A stretch of 41,403 nucleotides of DNA from VFZP01 sp043755595 (GTDB taxonomy: Bacteria > Acidobacteriota > Terriglobia > Bryobacterales > Bryobacteraceae), in assembly GCA_043755595.1 (NCBI GenBank), contig JAYUSQ010000221.1, forward strand, positions 1 to 41,403, in the 5' to 3' direction. Position numbers and translations under genes: made by a program. Positions within the stretch are counted from its first letter, which is position 1. Each line of letters begins with the position of its first letter. The notes beneath the pieces were generated by a model, which saw only the letters and a list, made by a program, of their open reading frames with translations, made no database searches and had not been told where the DNA came from. Positions 26,237-35,583 of the stretch are shown here, one piece after another.

Positions 26237-26965
26237 GTGAGTTTGGTTTTAGTTCGACACGGGCAAAGTATCTGGAATCGCGACGAGCGCTTCACCGGAT
26301 GGACCGACATTGATTTGACCGGCCACGGCGTCGGCCAAGCCCGTGACGCGGCCCGGCTGCTGAGGGAAACGGGTATCCAGCCTGACGTTGTCTACACTTC
26401 CATGCTCAAGCGAGCGATACGCACGGCTTGGACGATGGTCGAAGAACTCGACAGGCTCTGGATTCCCATCCACACCCACTGGCGGCTCAACGAGCGCCAC
26501 TACGGCGGCTTGGAAGGGCAGAACTGGAACGATGTGATTCGCGAGCGTGGCGCACCGTGGTGGGACGAATGGCGCCGCGATTACGCGCTGAGGCCGGATC
26601 CGCTGGCGGACGACGACCCCAATCATCCACGCTTCGATGTTCGCTATCGCCACGTGCCGGACCATTTGCTGCGAGGCGGCGAGAGCGTACACGACATGAT
26701 GGCGCGGCTCGAACCGATTTGGCTCGACACTATCCTGCCTGAATTGCGACAAGGCCGGACAGTCCTGGTCGCCGTCCACGGGATCGCCATTCGCGCGCTC
26801 GATGAAATGATTCGGAACGGAGGCGGCGAACGGATGAAGGAAATCGGCAACGCCGCGCCGGTTGTTTACGAGTGGACGAATGGTGCGGTGGATCCTTTAT
26901 CGCGGAGAGTACTCCGGCCAGCCGAGGCTGGCGCTCCGGCCACGGGACCTGACGGTTCACATTAG
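26237..26965 (+). CDS. gpmA: 2,3-bisphosphoglycerate-dependent phosphoglycerate mutase
   Basis: A 242-residue histidine-phosphatase-fold mutase interconverting 3- and 2-phosphoglycerate. Visible are phospho-His H8 (LVRHGQSIWN), the FTGWTDIDLT loop, R59 (LKRAIRTAW), E86 (LNERHYGGLEGQN), WWDEWRRDYA and the second His H181. The usual HGNS motif reads HGIA, so the conserved Asn is Ile. The start is GTG 26237; an ATG at 26233 is in another frame. The 3' end overlaps the GH31-like gene by 4 bp. Confidence 0.87.
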   Translation: MSLVLVRHGQSIWNRDERFTGWTDIDLTGHGVGQARDAARLLRETGIQPDVVYTSMLKRAIRTAWTMVEELDRLWIPIHTHWRLNERHYGGLEGQNWNDVIRERGAPWWDEWRRDYALRPDPLADDDPNHPRFDVRYRHVPDHLLRGGESVHDMMARLEPIWLDTILPELRQGRTVLVAVHGIAIRALDEMIRNGGGERMKEIGNAAPVVYEWTNGAVDPLSRRVLRPAEAGAPATGPDGSH

Positions 26966-28464
26966 GGCTCGAGTGGCACATCCAACGTGATGTTGATGAT
27001 CGAATCGCCGAGAGCCTTCGCCTCGACAGGAATGTGCAGCCGCTTCCGTCCGGCGTCATAGGTGGCCTTAGTGGAGGCGGGCTCGATCGCCGTCGCCTCA
27101 CTTACGTGGTAGACAATCCACTCATACTTGCGCGCCACCCGGGATTCGATCTCCAGCCTCAACACTCCCGCCGCCGGGCCCGCGTGAACCTGCGAGGGTT
27201 GCGTGTCGCCGGGCTCGGAAATGAAAAACTCGGCGCCGAGGCGGGGCAGATAGTGAAGCTGCAAAGTTCCATCGGGCTGAAGAAGTGGGACGATGGTTCC
27301 GTTTTTGGCGTAGATCGGCAGTCCAGCCGCTTCCGGCGCTGGAATGACTTGCTTGCCCTTGTGTACGCCCCCAGTCCGCATGTCGGTCCAGATACCCATC
27401 GGCAGATACACATCGCGGCCGGTTGCCACGAGTAACTCGTCGCCGAGCATGAATTGATCGAGCCGCGCCGCCGCAATCGGGTCTTTCGAGTACTGCATCG
27501 CCATCGGACGGAAGAGCGGAAACCCGCGATCTTTGGCTTCAGTTAGATAGGTAAAAAGGTACGGGTGAAGAGAACGCCGCTCTTGCGATGTTGCGCCGCC
27601 GTATAACATCGGAAACAGCGGAGCGATCCGGGCCGGTAGCTTCGAGAGATCGAGAGCCGGCGCCTGGACCCCGCTCATCGCTGCGTGAGACAACCATGCC
27701 AGTAAGTCGCTCATGGGCATTGCGGGATCCGGCTTGACTGCGTATCGAGGGATCGCCGCTTCGGCTAACACGCCGGTATGCTCGACGGTAGGCGCAAACG
27801 ACCAACCCGCGACGCTGTAGTTTTCCTCCAGCACTTCCTTCGGTGTGGGACCGTAATGAAAATAAAATTCGAGCCGGTCTGGGAAAGCAGCCCAGATCGA
27901 TACGCGATCGCGCGCCTTGGCGCCGAGGTCGAACGTATAGTCACTGGACGCGGTGAACCAAAGGCCATAACCCAATGTTGAGATCAATAAGGGCCGTTTT
28001 GTGGTAACTGACTTGCCGCGGAGATCGAGTTCCCGATCGGTGCGGGGCCCGAGTCCATATAGACGTTCCCCTTCTGGCGCGCGCTGCTCAAAAAAGATAC
28101 CCGGAGGCGCCGGCCCTGCTGCCACGAGTTCGTCCAACATCTCCACGCCATGGCGCGACTTGACCATCAACCCGCCATCGGTCTTTCGCACTCGAATCTC
28201 GATATATCTTGTCTGGAACTCAAAGGCGAGATTCGTCCCCGTTGTTTGAAAAGGCACTGGCTCTGTGGCGGGGGACCGGCCCGCGCACGGCTTGGTGCGG
28301 CAACGCACGAAACGAAACGTGGAGGGATTGACGATTTCGATCTCGCCCGCGCCCCGTTCGAATTCGAGCAGAGTCAGATTCAGGCGGCGCTGCCAACTGA
28401 CGAGCCTATCGGCGTGCGCAGCCGATGCCATCGCAAGCAGGACGAGAAGAATCCGGTGGCACAT
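26962..28464 (-). CDS. GH31-like protein lacking most of the catalytic barrel
   Basis: 500 residues with a signal peptide (ILLVLLAMASAAHA). The N-terminal GH31 beta-sandwich is clear (ERLYGLGPRTDRELDLRGK, LISTLGYGLWFTASSDYTFDLG, FYFHYGPTPKEVLEE to ~215). GH31 alpha-glucosidases then have about 280 residues of barrel with the nucleophile and acid/base Asp residues. Here only about 80 intervene before the last barrel helix and C-terminal sandwich (SLHPYLFTYLTEAKDRGFPLFRP, DQFMLGDELLVATGRDVYLPMGIW, GLPIYAKNGTIVP). No nucleophile motif is present. The frame is uninterrupted, so it is a pseudo-enzyme or carbohydrate-binding derivative rather than a fresh pseudogene. It lies 2 bp after the M24 peptidase. 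Confidence 0.75.
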   Translation of the reverse strand: MCHRILLVLLAMASAAHADRLVSWQRRLNLTLLEFERGAGEIEIVNPSTFRFVRCRTKPCAGRSPATEPVPFQTTGTNLAFEFQTRYIEIRVRKTDGGLMVKSRHGVEMLDELVAAGPAPPGIFFEQRAPEGERLYGLGPRTDRELDLRGKSVTTKRPLLISTLGYGLWFTASSDYTFDLGAKARDRVSIWAAFPDRLEFYFHYGPTPKEVLEENYSVAGWSFAPTVEHTGVLAEAAIPRYAVKPDPAMPMSDLLAWLSHAAMSGVQAPALDLSKLPARIAPLFPMLYGGATSQERRSLHPYLFTYLTEAKDRGFPLFRPMAMQYSKDPIAAARLDQFMLGDELLVATGRDVYLPMGIWTDMRTGGVHKGKQVIPAPEAAGLPIYAKNGTIVPLLQPDGTLQLHYLPRLGAEFFISEPGDTQPSQVHAGPAAGVLRLEIESRVARKYEWIVYHVSEATAIEPASTKATYDAGRKRLHIPVEAKALGDSIINITLDVPLEP

Positions 28465-28466
28465 CG

Positions 28467-29648
28467 CTACAAAGAGAGTATTGGAATCAAGGCGCGTTGA
28501 ATTTCGCCGGTGACGATTGCCTCGGTTTCGCCAATGTACATATTCACTTCGCTGCGGATCCCGAACTTCGGCAAATAGACACCCGGTTCGATGGAGAAAC
28601 AGGTTTGCGGAATCAACGGGCGCACGTCGTGCGTTTCGAGGTTGTCCATATTCGCCCCCGTACCATGCACATCGCGGCCAATCGAGTGACCGGTGCGGTG
28701 GACAAAGTACTCGCCGAACCCGCGTGCGTCGATGTGTCCGCGAGCGGCGTCGTCGACCTGGTAGCCAGCTAGAGGCCGCTTGTCCCTGACCGCCGAAACA
28801 ACGGTGTCGATAGCCGCATCGCGCGCCCCGGTCACCACGTTGAAGACGTTGACCACTTCAGCCGGTGGCGTCAATCCCGCATAGCCAGTCCAAGTGATGT
28901 CGTAATAGACGCTGTCGAGCGGTTCGGCCAGCCGCGCCCACATGTCCAGCAAAACAACGTCATGCTTACGAATAGGCAAGTGTTCCTCTTGCGTCGGCTC
29001 GTAATGAGGATTCGACGCGTTGGCATTGACGGCGACAATGGGCCCATGATCGGTGAACAACCCGGCGCGCTCGAAACCTGTCAAGACGAGTTGCTTGATG
29101 TCCCACTCCGTCAATGACTCACCGGCCTTCAATCGGCGGCCGATCTCGCCGAACGCCGCGCGCCTTACTTCGTCCACGCGCCGGCCCGCTTCTAAGTGGC
29201 CTGCCAATTGACTTTCGGTCCAACGCGCTTCGAACAACTGAATCAATTCAGCCGAACTGACCACTTCGGGCCCGAGAGACCGAACGAGCTCAACCGTTCC
29301 GGCATCTACCATTGAGACATAGGGAATCGCACACAAAGCCGAGTACTGCATCGCGACCCGCCTGGCTCCGGCCAGCATCGAAGCGAGTCCAGACTCCTGC
29401 GTCTGCCAGCTTGAATACACCGTCTTCGCACCTGGCAACGCATCAAGCATCCCCGACTCGATTCGATGCACGAGCCGCGCCGGTTCACCCTGCGCTGGAA
29501 TATAGTAATACCATCGCCTGGTCACATGGCGCGCCGGACGAAAGCCCAGGATCCGGTAGGCCAGCGGGTCACGCTCGTGATGGTCAAAGAATAACCAGCC
29601 GTCGAGCGATTGATCGCGTAGTGAAGATTGGATGTCCGCCAGTTGCAT
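28467..29648 (-). CDS. M24 family metallopeptidase (Xaa-Pro aminopeptidase-like)
   Basis: 393 residues with an N-terminal creatinase-type domain (1-150) and a pita-bread catalytic domain. All five di-metal ligands are visible: D235 (LLDMWA), D250 (YYDITWTG), H321 (HRTGHSIG), E354 (SIEPGVY) and E367 (RSEVNMY). It lacks a signal peptide, so it should be cytoplasmic, removing proline-containing N-terminal residues or splitting Xaa-Pro dipeptides. It sits 14 bp downstream of a sodium:solute symporter, fitting uptake followed by hydrolysis. Confidence 0.88.
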   Translation of the reverse strand: MQLADIQSSLRDQSLDGWLFFDHHERDPLAYRILGFRPARHVTRRWYYYIPAQGEPARLVHRIESGMLDALPGAKTVYSSWQTQESGLASMLAGARRVAMQYSALCAIPYVSMVDAGTVELVRSLGPEVVSSAELIQLFEARWTESQLAGHLEAGRRVDEVRRAAFGEIGRRLKAGESLTEWDIKQLVLTGFERAGLFTDHGPIVAVNANASNPHYEPTQEEHLPIRKHDVVLLDMWARLAEPLDSVYYDITWTGYAGLTPPAEVVNVFNVVTGARDAAIDTVVSAVRDKRPLAGYQVDDAARGHIDARGFGEYFVHRTGHSIGRDVHGTGANMDNLETHDVRPLIPQTCFSIEPGVYLPKFGIRSEVNMYIGETEAIVTGEIQRALIPILSL

Positions 29649-29662
29649 ATCGAGTGCCTTCT

Positions 29663-31051
29663 CTAGTTCTCGAAGAACGGATTCACTTTCTCAGGCGCAG
29701 GCGGCGGAGTAAGTAGACTAACCAAGACCAAGGCCGCCACCGACGCCCCAAGGGCCGGATAGATCGCCTCCACTTCACTCCCGGACCACTGCCACGCCAC
29801 CGTCACGACCGTGCCGAGGAAAATCGACGCCACCGCGCCCTGTTCGGTAGCGCGTCGCCAGAAAAATACGGCCATCACCGAAGGCGTCACCGCCGCGCCG
29901 TAGATCGTATAGGCATAGAGCGCCGCCGCTAGAATCGACTTGAAATATGCCCCCTGCGCCAAGGCGAACAATCCGAGCGCGACCACCGCCAGCCGGGAAA
30001 TAACCAGCGTCCGTTTCTCCGAAGCATTGCGATTGATGAACCGCGCATACACATCATGAACGATGTTGGTGCTGGGCGAGAATAGAAAGTTATTCGCCGT
30101 CGATATAACTTTGGCGAACATACCGCCCAACAGGATCGCCCCGACCAACGGCGGCAGACCCAGCTTGGCTGTAGCCGGCAAGATTTCCCGCGGATGTTCC
30201 AGCTTGAAAACACTGGACCCGATCACCGCCAGAGTCACCAGCAGAGTTTCCAGCAGGAGCGCACCGGCGATCCAGCCAAAAACGGCTAAGCTCGCATCCC
30301 GCTCCGAACGCGCCGAGAAAAACTTCTGGTACATGCCCTGGTTGCCGATCAGCAATAACATTGTGGGCAACGTGAAGCCGAGCGCCTGCCAGATCGTCAG
30401 ATGCCCAAGCACCTGAAAATGATCCGGTGGCAGGTTGGCCCTCACTTGGCTCCAACCACCCACATGATCGAGAAGAAGCGGCACGGCCACAATCACCGTC
30501 ACCGTGACCAGCCCGCCAATCACAAGGTCAAGGTAGGCGACCGAAGCCATACCAGCGGCGGCGGTGAACATGATGACGAACGCGGCGATGATATACATGC
30601 CCGTCGTCTTTTCAATTTCCGGAAAGATCAGATGGAGAATGTCTCCTCCGCCAATGAATTGGTAGCTCGTAATGACAATGCAGGAAACGACCACCGCAAT
30701 ACTGCCGAGCACGCGGGCCGTAGCATTGTAACGCGTCTCCAGCAGATCGGGCACCGTGAATTGTGCAAAGCGCCGGGCCCGTCCGGCGATGAAGGCAATC
30801 ACGATCAGCCCCAGCCAGCCTCCCGCCGGTTGCCAGAGCGAGGCGAATCCATTGCGATAGGCATTCTCGGCCCCTCCAAAAAGACTCCCGGCGCCGATCC
30901 ACGACGACAAGAGGGTGAAGACCAGCACATACCAGGGCAGCGAGCGGCCGGCCACCATGAAGTCAGCCTTGTTCTTAATACCGATCGTCTTGTAGACGGT
31001 GACGGCCACGAGGACGGTGACGACAATGCCGAGAACGATTGCGTAGATCAT
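29663..31051 (-). CDS. Sodium:solute symporter (SSS family)
   Basis: 462 residues with about 13 hydrophobic helices. Family features include DFMVAGRSLPWYVLVFTLLSSWIGAGSLFGGAENAY, FTVPDLLETRYN, and GMFAKVISTANNFLFSPSTNIVHDVY (Na+-site helix 8 region). SSS members import sugars, amino acids such as proline, or organic acids with Na+; the substrate is not readable. The start ATG shares one base with the Wzt-like stop (31051). Confidence 0.9.
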   Translation of the reverse strand: MIYAIVLGIVVTVLVAVTVYKTIGIKNKADFMVAGRSLPWYVLVFTLLSSWIGAGSLFGGAENAYRNGFASLWQPAGGWLGLIVIAFIAGRARRFAQFTVPDLLETRYNATARVLGSIAVVVSCIVITSYQFIGGGDILHLIFPEIEKTTGMYIIAAFVIMFTAAAGMASVAYLDLVIGGLVTVTVIVAVPLLLDHVGGWSQVRANLPPDHFQVLGHLTIWQALGFTLPTMLLLIGNQGMYQKFFSARSERDASLAVFGWIAGALLLETLLVTLAVIGSSVFKLEHPREILPATAKLGLPPLVGAILLGGMFAKVISTANNFLFSPSTNIVHDVYARFINRNASEKRTLVISRLAVVALGLFALAQGAYFKSILAAALYAYTIYGAAVTPSVMAVFFWRRATEQGAVASIFLGTVVTVAWQWSGSEVEAIYPALGASVAALVLVSLLTPPPAPEKVNPFFEN

Positions 31052-32271
31052 TAAGATGGCCGTGGCGTCGTGGTCCAGGTAACTCGCGTCGGGAGGCTCG
31101 CCAAACCGGCCGTGGCGCGCCGGTCAGTCACGCTGAAGGACACCGCGTCGTCGAGCCAATCCTGGCTTCCGCCATCGGAATGCTGCGTCGCGGCGGTCAG
31201 CGTGTAGTCCTGTTGGGTTAACCAGCAATCGAAGGCAAACTCGACTTCCAGCCGGTCGCCTGCCTGGAAGCTGCCCAATAGCCGTCCCTCAACCCGCGTA
31301 TTTGTACCGAACACATCTATCCCCAAACGATTCCTGATTAGTATACCCACGATTGGGTTTTCCACGGCCCGTTCAAATCGCGCCCTCACTCTCACCAGCA
31401 GCGCGGACCCACTTTCGATCGCTGCCGCCTTGGCCCCGCTTGCGTCATGTAAAGTGATGCCTTCGATGCGGGAAGCGCCGTCTCCGTGACGGTTTGCTTC
31501 TTGGGATGTCGACGGCAGGAGATCGGCGCCCCCCACCTCGCGGCTTTGCCATTCATGGACGAATCCCACGTAGCGGTTGACCACTTCCGACGGTGTGCCG
31601 TCGGCTTCCACTCGCCCGTTCAACATCAACACCGCCCGGTCGGCGAGGCGCTTTACCAGCCCAAGGTCGTGTGACACGAAAAGGACCGTAACTCCGCGCT
31701 GTTTCAACTCTTCAAACTTGCGCACGCAGCGCGAGGCGAACACCGCATCGCCGACCGCTAACGCTTCGTCGACCATCAAAATATCGGGATTGACATGAAT
31801 CGCCGTCGAGAAGGCAAGCCGCACGTACATACCGCTTGAGTATTCCTTGACCGGACGGTCCATGAATTCCCCAATACCGGCAAAGGCGGCAATGCGAGGA
31901 AACGCCTCGACGATTTCTTCGCGCCCAACGCCAAGAATCTCGCTGTTGAGAAAAACATTCTCACGCCCCGTAAACTCGGGATTGAAACCGGCTCCTAATT
32001 CGAGGAGCGCCGCGATTCTCCCCTCGGCACGCACCCGGCCGCGAGTCGGCTGGAGTATGCCCGCCGCCACCTGCAGTAGCGTACTTTTGCCGGAACCGTT
32101 TGGACCGACGATCGCCAGGAACTGGCCACTCGGGATCGTGAGATCGACACCTGACAAAGCCCAGAAATCGGTGTGACGGCCGCCGCCAAATCCCGGAATG
32201 TTTTCAAGCAACCGGTCATTCGGTTTCTTGTACAAAGAGAAGCGTTTGTAAACGCGTTGAATCAGGATCAT
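31051..32271 (-). CDS. ABC transporter ATPase, Wzt-like with C-terminal polysaccharide-binding domain
   Basis: A 406-residue ATPase of the O-antigen/teichoic acid export family. Walker A is GPNGSGKS (56-63), the signature is YSSGM and Walker B is ILMVDEALAVGD, followed by FVSHDLGLVKRLADR. After about residue 245 comes a beta-rich C-terminal domain (RIEGITLHDASGAKAAAIESG, VVGIL-type strands, AFDCWLTQQDYTLTAA) like the Wzt domain that reads the modified end of the glycan. The partner permease (Wzm) and glycosyltransferases are absent from the window; the next genes are a symporter and a peptidase. The permease may lie elsewhere. Confidence 0.87.
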   Translation of the reverse strand: MILIQRVYKRFSLYKKPNDRLLENIPGFGGGRHTDFWALSGVDLTIPSGQFLAIVGPNGSGKSTLLQVAAGILQPTRGRVRAEGRIAALLELGAGFNPEFTGRENVFLNSEILGVGREEIVEAFPRIAAFAGIGEFMDRPVKEYSSGMYVRLAFSTAIHVNPDILMVDEALAVGDAVFASRCVRKFEELKQRGVTVLFVSHDLGLVKRLADRAVLMLNGRVEADGTPSEVVNRYVGFVHEWQSREVGGADLLPSTSQEANRHGDGASRIEGITLHDASGAKAAAIESGSALLVRVRARFERAVENPIVGILIRNRLGIDVFGTNTRVEGRLLGSFQAGDRLEVEFAFDCWLTQQDYTLTAATQHSDGGSQDWLDDAVSFSVTDRRATAGLASLPTRVTWTTTPRPS

Positions 32272-32424
32272 CGCGCCGTAGTCTTTCGGTCAGACATTCG
32301 CTACTCATGCTAGCGCACGTTCGAAAAAATGCCGGGAGTATTCCATGACGTTCCCAGCAGGCTGGACGATGAGATCAATGTGGGCGCGGCAAACCGCGGC
32401 GATAGGATCTTTCAGGGCAGGAAC

Positions 32425-35043
32425 ATGGACGACCAGGAAATAGTGACCGAGTTTCTAATAGAGAGCAACGAAAATCTATCGCGGCTCGACCAGGAGATGG
32501 TTGAGCTTGAAAAGCGGCCGGACGATGCGGGGCTTTTGGCCAGCATCTTTCGGACGATCCATACGATTAAGGGGACGTGTGGATTTCTCGGCTATACGGC
32601 GCTTGAGGGGATCACCCATCACGCAGAGAATTTGTTGAGCCTGCTGCGGAATGGAGAGATGGCTTTCACGCCCGCGCATGTTTCTTTGATTTTGGCAACG
32701 GTTGACGCCACGCGCCGTGAACTGGTGAGCATTGAGGCGAGCGGCAAGGAAAGCGGGGCCGAATACACCGAATTGCGCGCGCGCCTGCGCCTGGCCGCTG
32801 AGGCTGGAGCGGCGGTTCATTCTGAGCGGCCGATTCCGGCCAAGCCCCCGGCTCCCTACGCCCCCGCGGTGAGCGCGACGTCCGTCGAAACAGTTATGGC
32901 CGAGCCCTCCCTACCGAGCGAACCCTTGGCTCAGCGCGGTCCGTCGGCAGCGGACTCGACGATTCGCGTCGACGTAAGCCTGCTCGACCGGTTGATGAAT
33001 CTGGTGGGCGAACTCGTCTTGGCCCGCAATCAGATTCTGCAGTTTAGCGTGCGCCAGGAGCATGCCCAACTCAACGCGACTTCACAACGCTTAAACTTGA
33101 TCACCACGCAACTGCAGGAAGGGGTGATGAAGACAAGAATGCAACCGATCGGCATGGTTTGGAACAAGTTGCCCCGCGTCGTGCGCGACCTTTCGGCCGC
33201 GTGTGGAAAGCAGATCCGCTTGGAAATGGACGGCGCCGACACCGAGTTGGACAAGAGTATTATCGAGGCGATCAAGGACCCGCTGACCCATATCGTGCGC
33301 AACTGTTGTGACCATGGGATCGAACGTCCGGAGGTGCGGGTCGGACGCGGCAAGTCCGCTCAGGGAAGGCTGCTGCTCCGGGCGTTTCACGAAGGCGGGC
33401 AGGTCAACATCGAAATCATCGACGATGGGGGCGGGATTGACCCGGCGCGTCTGAAGGCAAAGGCTGTCTCCAAGGGCCTGATCCGCCCCGAGCAAGCCGA
33501 GACGATGACCGATCGGGACGCGGTCAATCTGGTATTTAAGCCCGGATTTTCTACCGCCGAACAGGTTACCAACATTAGCGGCCGCGGCGTAGGCATGGAT
33601 GTCGTTAAGACGAACATCGAGAAGATCGGTGGTTCGGTGGACCTGGTTTCACGGCATCAGGAGGGCACCACCGTAAAACTGAAGATTCCTTTGACGCTGG
33701 CAATCATCCCGGGTTTAGTGGTCAGGAGCGGGGACGAGCGGTTTGTCATCCCACAGGTCAGTTTGCTCGAATTGCTGAGACTGGAAGGCAAAGCCGGACT
33801 GAGCCAAATCGAACTGATCCATGGCGCGCCTGTTTACCGCAGACGCGGAACCCTGTTGCCGCTCGCGTATCTTAACCAGGTCTTGCGCCTGCCGGTTGCC
33901 GGCGGTTCGACTTCGGATTCGGTGGTCAACATTGTGGTGCTACAGGCCGAGGACCGGCAATTCGGGCTGGTCGTCGATGCGGTTAACGATACCCAAGAGA
34001 TTGTGGTAAAACCACTCGGCAAGCAACTTAAGGGGCTGACTTGTTACGCGGGCGCGACCATTATGGGCGATGGGAAGGTGGCGTTAATTCTCGACGTCAT
34101 GGGATTGGCTCAACAATCGGGAGTTCTCGGTGAGACCCAGATGGCGCGGCGGTCAATTGAAGTGGCCGCCGATTGCTCAGATCACGAGCGTCAAAGTCTG
34201 ATCCTGTTCCGGGCCGGAAGTTATGAGCGCTTAGCGGCGCCGCTGTCTTTGGTTACGCGCCTCGAAGAGTTCGCTCCTGAGCGAATGGAGAGGGCCAATG
34301 GGCGGTTTGTTGTGCAATATCGAGGTCGGATATTGCCACTGGTTACGTTGGGTCCGATGCTGGACCCGTGTGCAGCTAACCCACTCGATTCCGGAGAGGC
34401 CGTGCCGGTAGTCGTCTACGGAGACGGCGAGCGATCGGTCGGGATCGTCGTGGACCAAATTCTGGACATCATCGAGGCCGAAGTGGTGGTCAGCCGGAAA
34501 ACCGGCCCCGGGTTGTTATTTGGCTCGGCGGTGGTAGGCGGAAAGATTACCGACTTTCTCGATCTCACGATGGTCGTGAGCGCTAGCGGAGAGGATTCTT
34601 CGGGCGCGGTCGAAACCAGAGGCCGGGCACTGTCGGTCTTAGTCGCCACCGGCTCCGGTATCTCGCGAGGTATGGTTCGAGCCTATCTTGAGATGGCCGG
34701 CCATCGGGTGCGCGAGGCCGTCTCTTCGGCCGACGCCATCAGGTTGACAGGCCGCCGCCGTTATGACGCAGTGTTTGCCGGTTCAGATCTCCCGGGCGCG
34801 ACGACGGGCGGGGGCGCCGGTGAGTTGCTCGGGCACGTTCGGTCGACTCCGTCCTACAACGGGGTGCCGGTGATTGCACTAGCCACTCAGACGGCGGCGG
34901 GCTTCATCGAGCCGGTTGGATACGACGCATGGCAAGCGGGACTGGACCGGGAATCGATGTTGGCTTCTCTCGAACGGCTCGCGGGCTCAATTGGCACGGC
35001 GGGAATGAGCGATCGGGGCGCGGCGCCGCTCATGCACTCGTAG
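32425..35043 (+). CDS. cheA: Chemotaxis histidine kinase CheA with extra CheW-like and pseudo-receiver domains
   Basis: 872 residues from ATG 32425 (GGCAGGAA upstream); an earlier in-frame ATG at 32329 adds 32 unrelated residues. Order: HPt (1-105) with H46 in RTIHTIKGTCGF; Pro-rich linker (130-175); dimerisation helices (178-240); ATPase (245-425) with HIVRNCCDHGIE, DDGGGIDP and GRGVGMDVVK; CheW-like domain (427-565); a second CheW-like domain (about 588-718); and a receiver-like domain (735-855). That last domain has lost its phosphorylation site: VLVAT replaces the acidic pair, G786 the Asp, and no Lys remains. No CheY-binding P2 domain is evident. The kinase core looks active. It is first gene of the che operon. 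Confidence 0.92.
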   Translation: MDDQEIVTEFLIESNENLSRLDQEMVELEKRPDDAGLLASIFRTIHTIKGTCGFLGYTALEGITHHAENLLSLLRNGEMAFTPAHVSLILATVDATRRELVSIEASGKESGAEYTELRARLRLAAEAGAAVHSERPIPAKPPAPYAPAVSATSVETVMAEPSLPSEPLAQRGPSAADSTIRVDVSLLDRLMNLVGELVLARNQILQFSVRQEHAQLNATSQRLNLITTQLQEGVMKTRMQPIGMVWNKLPRVVRDLSAACGKQIRLEMDGADTELDKSIIEAIKDPLTHIVRNCCDHGIERPEVRVGRGKSAQGRLLLRAFHEGGQVNIEIIDDGGGIDPARLKAKAVSKGLIRPEQAETMTDRDAVNLVFKPGFSTAEQVTNISGRGVGMDVVKTNIEKIGGSVDLVSRHQEGTTVKLKIPLTLAIIPGLVVRSGDERFVIPQVSLLELLRLEGKAGLSQIELIHGAPVYRRRGTLLPLAYLNQVLRLPVAGGSTSDSVVNIVVLQAEDRQFGLVVDAVNDTQEIVVKPLGKQLKGLTCYAGATIMGDGKVALILDVMGLAQQSGVLGETQMARRSIEVAADCSDHERQSLILFRAGSYERLAAPLSLVTRLEEFAPERMERANGRFVVQYRGRILPLVTLGPMLDPCAANPLDSGEAVPVVVYGDGERSVGIVVDQILDIIEAEVVVSRKTGPGLLFGSAVVGGKITDFLDLTMVVSASGEDSSGAVETRGRALSVLVATGSGISRGMVRAYLEMAGHRVREAVSSADAIRLTGRRRYDAVFAGSDLPGATTGGGAGELLGHVRSTPSYNGVPVIALATQTAAGFIEPVGYDAWQAGLDRESMLASLERLAGSIGTAGMSDRGAAPLMHS

Positions 35044-35061
35044 CGCGGGGGGAAGAAAAAG

Positions 35062-35538
35062 ATGGAAACAGTCAAAAAACATGAAGCCGAAGGGGCTGGC
35101 GCGTCCAGCCGGCCCGAGGGTTCCCGGCAATACGCAACCTTCCGGGTTGCGGATTTGTTCTTCGGTATCGACGTCACCGAAGTACAGGAAGTGCTCCGTT
35201 ATCAGGAGATGACCAACGTTCCGCTGGCCCCGCCTGTGATCGAAGGGCTGATCAATTTACGCGGACAAATCGTCACGGCGCTTGACATGCGGCGGAGGCT
35301 CTCGCTTGAGCCACGCCAGTCGGACTCAAAGCCCATGAGTGTGGTCGTGCAGTCCGACGATGGTCCGGTGAGCCTGCTGGTCGACGAAATTGGCGATGTA
35401 CTCGAAGTCCGGCCCGAACAATTCGAGTCGCCGCCGGACAACCTCCATCAAGCGCATAGGCAGTTCATGGAGGGTGTTTACAAATTGGACGGCCGTCTTT
35501 TGCTGGTGCTGAATCGGGAAAAGGTGTTGCAAGTATGA
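35062..35538 (+). CDS. cheW: Chemotaxis coupling protein CheW
   Basis: A 158-residue adaptor linking receptors to CheA. The double SH3-like CheW fold is evident from YATFRVADLFFGIDVTEVQEVL, PPVIEGLINLRGQIVTALDMRRRL and GPVSLLVDEIGDVLEV, ending GRLLLVLNREKVL. The first ~25 residues are a charged extension. A strong GGGGGGAAG ribosome site precedes ATG 35062, 18 bp after cheA. Confidence 0.93.
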   Translation: METVKKHEAEGAGASSRPEGSRQYATFRVADLFFGIDVTEVQEVLRYQEMTNVPLAPPVIEGLINLRGQIVTALDMRRRLSLEPRQSDSKPMSVVVQSDDGPVSLLVDEIGDVLEVRPEQFESPPDNLHQAHRQFMEGVYKLDGRLLLVLNREKVLQV

Positions 35539-35583
35539 AAAGTCTTCGCGGCAAGGATGGGTTTGAGAAAGGAAGTATCGCCA

